The notes beneath the pieces were generated by a model. The model had not been told where the DNA came from. It searched no databases and saw only the letters and a list, made by a program, of their open reading frames with translations. From Albugo candida (lineage: Eukaryota; Oomycota; Peronosporomycetes; Albuginales): a stretch of 64,000 bases of DNA. Position 1 is the stretch's first letter. Each line of letters starts with the position of its first letter. Positions 53,008-61,550 of this stretch are shown here, one piece after another. The stretch is taken from assembly GCA_040437565.1 (NCBI GenBank), contig JBDOQK010000021.1, forward strand, positions 186,001-250,000, in the 5' to 3' direction. The translations under genes were made by a program, and so were the position numbers.

Positions 53008-54150
53008 CGGGCTGTCTCATTAACTCTTGCTTTGCCATACTGAGGCTAGAAGGTATTCTAAAAGCTCTTGAGACAGAAATCACTCTAAAAAAAATCTCTT
53101 CTTTAGGCTAATTCTTCTTCGAGCGCATCTTAAGAAAAAAATTTCGGCGCCTATGCTTTGCTTTTTCTCCCGCGGTGTCTTTCATTTATCGATATCGCAA
53201 GCGCTAGGTTTCAATTATCGCGCGTAGTCGAAAAAGTGGTCACATCAGCTGAACAGACTAGAGTCCAACATCAAAAGTTCAGCATGTGCATCTGCTATTT
53301 TACCTGACATTTGATTCGGGAAGCTATGACTGGCGATGGGAAATATTTATGCGTATATGTGTCTGTCTTGGACATTTGAAGAGTTGACAGCTCTTATATT
53401 TACTCAATTTTTGTACCTTGGTCATATATTCACATCAATCCGTCGAATCAGGGGCAGAAACAGAGCTTTGCCAGTCCTGTTAAACAAGCTCCTAAGCGAT
53501 GACCTTCTCGCTCGTCGCTTCGTTTTCGAACTATACCTGCTTTGGCATGGTCAAAGGAAAAGTATGTGTATCCAAAGCGAGCATTGCTTTGATTCAGCCT
53601 TGCTTGAATGCAACAAGAGAAGCTGGATGGAATGAAACTATCTGAATTGGACCAATGATTAGTTTAAATGATGTGAAGCTATAACATTTCAGAGCGCGTG
53701 AGAAGCTAACCATTTTAGACCAAATGTGCACGCTCCAGCAAATTCAGGACAGCAGTACCTGCTCCTCATCTCAACGCAAAACAGATTTGACGAAATTGCA
53801 GGCCGGAAAAGAATTGAAAAATAAGTGAATAGCTCCATGACATTTGATGAAAAATTGGACGACCCAGACTTCATGAAATTTTCTCGGTGGAGATCACGAC
53901 GTTTGTGGCAACATTATACCAAATGAGCTCCATAGTCGGATTCTCACTGTAAGTTGTCTCGTTGTGCCCTTTTCATAGTCACGATCTTTATCTGTCTCTG
54001 ATGACATAAAAATAACAAAATCATTCAAATAGCTTGTCGTTTCAAAGAGTGTGATGCAGATTTTGTCTCGTCGGTGGTATCTATACTACCTGCTATTATC
54101 GTGTCCGTATATGATCAACCACCGCGACAGTGCAGAAGGTAGATATTACT
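53008..54150. other. Decayed B 3' segment and unit spacer
   Basis: 53,200-53,640 recalls the distal B segment (TACGTGACTTTAG-like, GCTACTTG-like). 53,840-53,890 matches 43,350-43,380 and 48,205-48,235. No gene. Confidence 0.4.
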
Positions 54151-55440
54151 AACAGAGCTTCATTGGGATTCATCAGGATACTGATTAGTGTGTTGTCAAA
54201 ATGAAGCAATAAAGCATTTTTCTATTAGCGTAGATATCTATTCAGAAGCTTGATTAGTATGTTTGATGTTCAAATGACTTAAAAGCTCAAGAGCTTCACT
54301 TCTCTCATCTGTCATCGCGATTTGCGCTTCTTTGAGTGGATACCATTACAAGATGAGCTTCTGTGGTCCCAGTGTGATGCCCAATGCTGTGGAAGAGATA
54401 CGCACGGGAATATGTAGCAAGTAAGAGGTGGTCAGATACATTCTACGTTTTGAGATTAAGAGAAAGGGAACAATTTCTATCGTTGTAATATCCAAGTTCA
54501 AAAATGGTTGCAAAGAACGATATAAAGCTGTTGAGGAACCCACGATCCTACACAGAAGTTTGATACATACAAATCGATAGTATAGACAGCCATCCCTCTA
54601 TACCATCACACACAGCTCCTTGATGGATCAGAGATCCTGTTCCCTTCTGAACGCGCATAAAGTGACTCGCAACATTGATTCCTCGTTCCATAGAGAATGT
54701 TTCTGCATACCTTCGGATTGAGACGTGCATAATTCTTGCGTGAGTCTGAATCAGATCGAGAAGATTGCCAGGATGGATATATGTGGGTGTCGCATAAATT
54801 TGGTTTGATTAAGGCAAAGTGATGGGCATAAGCTGTCTATCATTTCTTTAAGAAAGGAATTTGCGAACGAAGTAATCTCCAACGATGACATTTTTAAATC
54901 TTCGGAATTTGTAAAAGTATGTTCAAATAAGCTGAATGATTGTTGGTTACTATCGCTGAAGGGTACCATGTGTGAAATGATCGTGAATAAGGCAATCCTG
55001 TGAGCCTATGCTAAGCTTAATCTGGTTCCTTTGATATAAAGCTTAGTTGTCAATAAGATAAAGTACTCGTATGTGGTGAATGAACCCTCTAGTTGATCTC
55101 ATCAACACGCTATTGGTATATTATGTAAGCGTCTAACGTTGTGTACTTACCCTTTTCTGACTATCTTCATATGCATTCATACCTTGTCGTCGGATATTCA
55201 GTATTGGGTCTGCTGTACTTGCTTTTGTCGCTGTCTTTTCCACGCAGATACAAGGTTTTGTCTCAATTCTTTATGACTCATGCAAGCAGCTCGACCATTA
55301 TTAACAGTAAAGCGTACCGGTTGATATGGAGCTTTGTGAAGCAACAAATGCCATCTGAAGAATTAGCACGGAAACATGAGATCTTTAGATCGTACATCAG
55401 TTCCCACACTCGCTTTCTGGTGCATGGAAAGTGTGCCTTT
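54150..55440 (-). pseudogene. Repeat family D copy with foreign stretch
   Basis: Ends of D are present (near 54,430-54,600, and 55,160-55,430 with the CTGTCTTTTCCACGC and GAATTAGCACGG blocks). Between them, 54,720-55,120 has no counterpart in other D copies and includes a short open frame (54,969-54,751). It may be an insertion. Confidence 0.5.
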
Positions 55441-56500
55441 GCATATGTTGCATAAGTCGGGTCAGCGAGCAGCGTGGTAGAACGCTTCGATTATCAGTAA
55501 CACATTCGTGAAACATGGCGCAAACTAATTCAGCGGTGCAACTATGGTCGTGAATTACGTACAAAAGCGTTAGTCCAGTCAATTCCGATCATATATCAAG
55601 TCATCCAATTGTAATTAGACAACTTTTGGATCGTATAGCGATAAGAGTACCGCGCAAGGTGCGACACGATTTAAAGTTGTATAAGTGTAGGTCTTATCCC
55701 ATTTGAAATGTTTGTTGGGAACCGAATTACTGAAAACTTCCCTTCCACCCCACATGATATAGATCAAATAGGTATTCTGTCTGCACAAAGACAGGTATTC
55801 CTGAGAATTGTCTTTAGATATACAATTTCTTGCGGTGTCATAGCGATGCTGAAGGTAAAAGGTACCTTAATCGTTGGACGCTTCGTGTTGGACGGTTGAA
55901 CGTTCCACTCGGCCATCACGAAATATGTCGTATGCTCGATCTGCTTTACTATGCACATAACACTAGAATAACCTTTATGACCTTATGCTGTCTGCAGCTA
56001 TTCTATGATTAACCATTCGAAATCCAGATTTCGAATCCAGCGATCCGGATGCAAATATGGTAGAACTTACGATATTCATGAAATTTTGATTGAAATGAAC
56101 ATTCCTATACTCTTTTGGGAGTCTCGACGATAAATGTAATCTTCGAAAATTAAGACAACCTCGTATCAATGCCGTCACGCAGCAATTTGTGGTACCTCCT
56201 TCAAAGTATCTACAATATAAGGTCCTGGCCGCAAACTGTTGCAAGTTTGTGGATTCTCATATTGAAACCCGCATGACTCGGGTCGATCTAGCGCGTTCTA
56301 ATGATTCAAAGTAGAAGTTTTTATGATCTTCTCCACTTAAAGAAAATTGTATACATATTCGGTAAATTACTTCCTTCTTGCAAGCTGTTGATGCTACCGT
56401 GTCAGTCGTGTTATGCGGTATATCCCGTCGTCTTACGAGGTTGCGATGGCGAAAGCGCAATCAAGAGATTCAATCGCTACTTTTTCAGTAATGATCCTAA
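55440..56500 (+). pseudogene. Repeat family C copy
   Basis: GGTGCAACTATGGTCGTGAAT near 55,537, GTCCAGTCAATTCC near 55,573 and CCGGATGCAAATATGGTAGA near 56,045 match the other C copies. Broken; function unknown. Confidence 0.55.
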
Positions 56501-56522
56501 TTGCGATCTATAAACGTTTAGT

Positions 56523-56720
56523 GTATGATAATGAAATATATGAAACAAACACAAAAATGCATCACTCTCGANNNNNNNNNNNNNNNNNNNNNNNNNNNNN
56601 NNNNNNNNNNNNNNNNNNNNNNNNNNNNNNNNNNNNNNNNNNNNNNNNNNNNNNNNNNNNNNNNNNNNNNNGTATGATAATGAAATATATGAAACAAACA
56701 CAAAAATGCATCACTCTCGA
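56523..56720. other. 100-N gap with duplicated flanks (49 bp)
   Basis: The Ns are at 56,572-56,671; 56,523-56,571 recurs at 56,672-56,720. Confidence 0.9.
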
Positions 56721-56879
56721 GTTTTTTTTGGTTTTAAGTACCATTTGGCTCAAGACGACCTAATTGGAAGTATAAATCAAAAGAAGAAGAAAGGTAACCA
56801 CGTTTGTTTAACGAAAAATGTATTAATGCACAAGATCATGAATGAATGATCGTTGATCGAGAGAATTCTGTTGAATTCT

Positions 56880-57376
56880 ATTTAACCGGATGTTCTTTAA
56901 GGCAAAATTCAGCAACCTTGAGCATGAAGTCATGAGGGTAAGCAGTGGAATAATCTAATACACCGTTCATCACAGGATTTTCTGAGACGGTTGACGCAAC
57001 AGCGTACACAAATATTGATTCCGCTTATTCCTTAAGGTTTTACACGTAACCATTGAAATATGTCGAAAGTATATCAGCGAGTTGAAGAAGGGTCAAATTT
57101 CGTAGGTCTTTTTTGGAATGAATAGGACCTTTTTTTGTAGATGAATTTTTCAAACATTGAGCTTAGAAAAAACTCCTCATCATCCGACGGACAAACAGTC
57201 ATGTAGAACACTGCATGTAAGCGTTTTCGATAGACCAATGGGCATGAGCCTTTCTTGTGGGTACCAAGCGCGGGAATGTCAGCTCTGACTTGTTGACTTG
57301 AGATATCGTACTGTATCCTCGGCACTTTCAAGGGCGAATAGAGCGAGCACGCAATAAAGCTAAGCGGGGACTTCAT
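56880..57376 (-). pseudogene. SSP relic
   Basis: Starts MKSPLSFIACSLYSPLKVPR and later KKGSCPLVYRK; near the end of the region another frame reads PHDFMLKVAEFC, corresponding to the FFNRLA(V/L)..C block. Broken in a few places. Confidence 0.6.
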
Positions 57377-57389
57377 AGAGTATCAGATG

Positions 57390-57835
57390 GTCGAGCTACC
57401 GGATACTATGCATACAATGTGACTCAAATTTTGCGAAGGATTATGCGTGAAGCATTTCAGCTTTAAATAAATCGCCCTCATTTGTCGAATTTCCTTCCAA
57501 TCTATTTCAACACTGAAAACAGTCGGATAGGTGGCCACAGTACGAAAATGCCAACATGCACGTGACAGAGCAAAAAGAATTCTGAATGTATAGCTATGCC
57601 TACCTTTTCACCTGACATTTAGACTCGGGAAGCGATATCAGTTGATATATGTTGATTACGCTCATATGTATCTGTCATGGCTACTCAATTGGTGGTGAGG
57701 CTTCACTTTTTACAAAGAGACCTAAGCCTACTCCAATGCTTGCAAGAATATGAATTACAGTCCTGCTCGACCACTTAGACCATTTCTTTGACGTTTTTTG
57801 CGGGATCACATCAATTCAGACACTGGACACTGGTA
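57390..57835 (+). pseudogene. Repeat family B copy
   Basis: CAATCTATTTCAACACTGAAAA near 57,499 and GGTGGCCACAGTACGA near 57,530, GCACGTGACAGAGCAAAAAG and CTCATATGTATCTGTC near 57,660 match 42.6-42.8 kb. No whole frame. Confidence 0.55.
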
Positions 57836-58270
57836 TGAAGTTAGATCCATATAAATCGATTGCAAAGGCATTCCACTCTCCGCGAAAATATGCAAAGCTC
57901 GTTGGAAAATCGAATTTTCTGTGTTTCCTATCTTGCAGTATGAAAATAACCCGCTCCAATGACTTTTCGTTTCATAGGGTATTCTATTACATACCTTGGG
58001 ATAGAAGGACACATTAGTACCGTGTTTCAGTACAAGAAAATGGTATTTTGTTGCAAAACATGCAGGCTAATTTAGGGTAGCATGTGATTACTCAAGCGTG
58101 AGATACAAATTTGATTCCATGTGATCAGAGCTTACGATGCTTTCTTGAGCGCATCCGAATTTTGATGATGTGTAGCTTCTGAATATATCACAGTACTATT
58201 TCGCGAGACGTTAACGATTTAGTTGAACTTATCATCGAGCTGTGTCGTGTCGTGCACAAAGAAATACGTG
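57836..58270 (-). pseudogene. Repeat family D copy, partial
   Basis: CATATAAATCGATTGCAAAGGC near 57,848 and GAACTTATCATCGAGCTGTG near 58,224 match D at 48.8-49.2 kb. Truncated. Confidence 0.5.
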
Positions 58271-58855
58271 TTCTCGTACGTAAGACGAAAAGGACGTGTA
58301 TTTCGACTAAGCTTCCAATTTTGATTTAGCTTCGCCTGAATACTTCGAAACACATCTGAGGCAAACGAAACACCGAAATCGAACCTATTTCAGTCAAAAG
58401 GTGGACTTTTACGAGTCGGAGCTCGTGGGGACACTATCTTTTAGCCCGACTTTGATAGCTATACAATTCAAGGACAGCTGTTTTTGCTGTTACATTCAAC
58501 ACAGAGTAGCTTTGGCAAAATGGTAGACCGCAAAAGTCGGGATTACATGTTGTATACAGTTGAAAGAATACAACTAAAAGGTGGTTGAAAGTGAAAGAGC
58601 TTCACAAGGAAATTACTCTGTGTGCCATCAAATTTAAGAAAGCATAGTTCTAGGATAAAGATTAAAGAGCTTGATATTCAGGCCTCCAATTTCGATTTAT
58701 TGAACCTTCTTTATTTTGATCCCTTTGATTTTGAGTAGAGCTGGTGTTGCTTTTGTGGCGCTAACTCTGATCAGAGCCGCAACAATCAAAAGAAGCTATC
58801 TACGACAGTACGCAGCAAATGAGGAGGCGATGAATTCTCAGACTTCATACTGACG
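58271..58855. other. Unassigned stretch inserted between two D copies
   Basis: No repeat family of the window and no coding signal recognised. Two D copies flank it directly, so it may be an insertion or a unit junction. Confidence 0.4.
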
Positions 58856-58859
58856 GAAA

Positions 58860-59611
58860 AGAAAACATCTGGATGGTGGAGATGATTGTAGGCATTCTGA
58901 AGATCGCTCTTGCTCACTTATTCTCCAGACTTCTGTCAACAGCTAAGACCACGTCTAACAACATCAAGGATATCCGAGCCCACATACAAGCTTAACTCAT
59001 GCAAATTGATAGCAAAACGCAGTCATCTTACCACACCAACGTACAAGAATCGTTGGTAGATCAGATCTCCTGTTCACTATCTTACAACATGAAGTGGCGC
59101 GCTACATTGATTTTTTTCGTCGCATAGAAGAATATTTATACATACTTTGGGAATGAAGGCACACTACGCACCCGCGTGTAAAGTGGAGAAATGATCTGAC
59201 GCAAGCAGGAAAGTTCTAGAAGCGTTGCATGTGGCAAGCGAGAAGGCTTTCTAGGCTTTGTTCAGCGCAAATGGAAAGCTCTCATACGAAGCTTACTTGT
59301 TGAAAACACGAGAGTAATCGTGGTATATGAACATTTACTTGACCTGATTTGTTGTGAAGTGGAAGATTCTACCATGATGTACTTGTTGCTGCTGTTTTGA
59401 AAACGCGGGTTGATCTGGGTGCATAAAAATTCTCAGGGGCAACGCAAATGATTGCACCGTCATTGACAGTACTGTACATCGTACCGGTTGTTATATAGCT
59501 TTCCGAGCCAACAAATCGTTCTTGAACAATTAGCACGTGATAATTTGAGCTTGAAATTCGTTCATGCGTGTGACCAAACACTTTCTGAGTATGTCTTATA
59601 TATCGCATCAA
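58860..59611 (-). pseudogene. Repeat family D copy
   Basis: The frame 59,611-59,369 corresponds to the first D exon (SSNYHVLIVQERFVGSESYI..GAIICV). The 3' part (58,900-59,060) matches 43.8 and 48.7 kb. Divergent from the following C copy. Confidence 0.55.
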
Positions 59612-60276
59612 AATAATATGACCTGTAAATTTTCATACGATACTTTGTTTCCCACCTGTGCACGCGGATCGTGGTGATCACAATTCGATCATTAAGTACA
59701 TAAACACACCGTGATCCCACCATGAAGAAGCTGTGCAGGTTCCTTTGCGGCCATTATCCCGGTACAACAGCATATGAGGGCTTTTCTCGAGTATTGCGCA
59801 TTCGTGACGTCAGCCTTAGTCCCCACATCCTTTGCAGTACTGTCATCACAGCATATCCAGCAGGACCCGTACCTTTCTGTTGCGCTTGGAAACGGATTAA
59901 CAGTTATGAAGCTTGTTACTCTTGCGTCCCATTCGAAGTAGTGTACTATTCTGCGATATGACAGAATATAGAGGAAGAAAATCTGAAAAGAACGCTTACG
60001 TCAAGTCCTCTGCCAAACCTAGATGAAACCGAGTGTGACATAATCTGATGATTATACCCTTAGAGAGCAAGCAATCAGCACTTCATGCCTTCCAACACGA
60101 GCAGCGCCGGAGAACATTATAAAGAATTGTATGTGGAACACAGCGTGGCCTCACTTAGAGGTGGAAAAGAACACTTCGGTATGCAGATGTGTTTTTGATT
60201 GCGTACAAGTGCGTCCGTCTGGTCAATTCTAAGCTCAGCACACGTCATTTTACTGGATACGATAAATCGTTGGTCG

Positions 60277-60557
60277 TAAAGCGATTACAGTACTTTGTCA
60301 AGGATTTCATTACACTGTTTATCTGGTTATTCAACTACCTTCCTTATCCTATCATGAGCCCCTGACCGTGTGAATATCACTTTAAGTCTGACTTCAAACC
60401 TAGGGAGGCAGATATTTTCCAAGCTTATTGCTTGGGTGGGCTCAAACCACTGCCCACACATCCGGGGATCGAACTAAGGACCTTCGGCAGGGGGTCCGTG
60501 CGCTTAAGTGCCTAACCGACTGAACTGGGTACGGACCCCTAAAGCGATTACAGTACT
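60277..60557. repeat. 18-bp target-site duplication around SINE copy 1
   Basis: taaagcgattacagtact occurs at 60,277-60,294 and again at 60,540-60,557, exactly bordering the SINE. Confidence 0.92.
60295..60539 (-). mobile_element. tRNA-derived SINE, copy 1
   Basis: 245 bp on the minus strand. The 5' end is tRNA-like: ggggtccg, an A-box-like agttcagtcggttaggc, and a B-box-like agttcgatcc about 50 bases later. A family-specific body follows, ending in ccttgacaa with no poly-A. Copy 2 at 61,301 shares the whole length. TSDs prove insertion into a family C copy. Confidence 0.9.
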
Positions 60558-60622
60558 GCGCACGATGCGAGTAGACTCAGTCAGGACCCAATAAGATCAT
60601 TCCGTAATTATTGTAATATGAA

Positions 60623-61241
60623 GGAGCGCACATAATCACACACCCTTTAATCACACACACCCTAAATTTAATAAGAACAATTAAATCTAGCTGCGATACA
60701 AGTCAGCAATCAAACCCTACTAACTGTTGTGCTTGGTTACGTCACTTATTCTGATTTTAAATTTATTTTCTTGATACATATCATGCCTTGTTTCAGAAAT
60801 AATATCATGCTAACTATCAAAGCTCCATCTCAATTATCTCGTTGCCATCAAGATCGATTTCTTCATTCCTACTTTCCGTTTCGTACTAATTATACTTGCG
60901 TTGCAATTAAGTACAGCTGTACAACCGGATTGTTGATTACGTATCGATATGCTAATTTCTAGACGCGAAGAACACGTCCTTTCAAACTTTCAGCATCACA
61001 TATGTTAAGAGCGAAACATAAGTGAAAAGAGAAATACTCTAAATTAAGGGTGTGTGGCGATACCGTTTCTTAGTTTGATATATTGATTAAGGGCATTTAG
61101 GTAACGGCATTTAGGGGGTGTGGCGATACCGGTTCCCGTTTAACTTTGGTCATTTAGGGTGTGTGGCGATACCAGTGTTCTCATTTAAGTTAGGGAGTGT
61201 GCGAATAGCCAAAAGGGTGTGTGTGTGATTATAGGCGCTCC
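60623..61241. mobile_element. Candidate TIR (MITE-like) element, 619 bp
   Basis: The left end GGAGCGC-ACATAATCACAC (from 60,623) is the near reverse complement of the right end, which reads GTGTGATTATA-GGCGCTCC (to 61,241). Subterminal motifs are also inverted: CACACACCCTAAATTT near 60,655 against AAATTAAGGGTGTGTGG near 61,041. A GGGTGTGTGGCGATACC motif recurs near 61,048, 61,112 and 61,158. No transposase and no clear target duplication, so the superfamily is unknown. Confidence 0.65.
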
Positions 61242-61285
61242 CTATTTTTATAGAAGAGTACCTTACGCTAAACGTACCTAACCTA

Positions 61286-61550
61286 GGTACTAATATCCGG
61301 TTGTCAAGGATACACTGATTATCTGGTTCTTTAACTACCTTCCTTATCCTATCATGAGCCCCTGACCGTGTGATTATCACTTAGGTCTGGCTTGAAACCT
61401 AGGGAGGCAGATATTTTCCAAGCTTTGTTTAGCCTGGGTGGGCTCAAATCGCTGTCCACACTGCCGGGGATCGAACCAACGACCCATAGTAGGGGATCCG
61501 CAAAATGCTCAACAGACTGAGCTGGGGCGGACCCGGGTACTAATGTCCGG
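61286..61550. repeat. 15-bp target-site duplication around SINE copy 2
   Basis: ggtactaatatccgg at 61,286-61,300 and ggtactaatgtccgg at 61,536-61,550 differ at one base and exactly border the second SINE. Confidence 0.88.
61301..61535 (-). mobile_element. tRNA-derived SINE, copy 2
   Basis: 235 bp, same orientation and ends as copy 1: cgggtccg at the 5' end, A-box-like agctcagtctgttgagc, B-box-like ggttcgatcccc, 3' end ccttgacaa. It differs from copy 1 mainly in the tRNA-like part. Confidence 0.9.

Larger units (their letters stand above)
59700..60620 (+). pseudogene. Repeat family C copy split by a SINE
   Basis: Begins in the GTGATCCCACCATGAAG context; the frame 59,722-59,961 (MKKLCRFLCGHYPGTTAYEG.., 79 codons, seven Cys) is the longest C start left. 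From 60,000 it matches the other C copies until a SINE interrupts it at 60,295; the C sequence resumes at 60,540 (ACTGCGCACGATGCG). Confidence 0.6.

Noticed and set aside
60460-60539. tRNA gene
   Set aside because: A- and B-box-like motifs are present but no tRNA fold is evident. It continues into a repeat body with target duplications, so it is a SINE.
24000-60600. CRISPR-like or other short regularly spaced repeats
   Set aside because: No regular repeat-spacer pattern. The repetition is of long diverged units.
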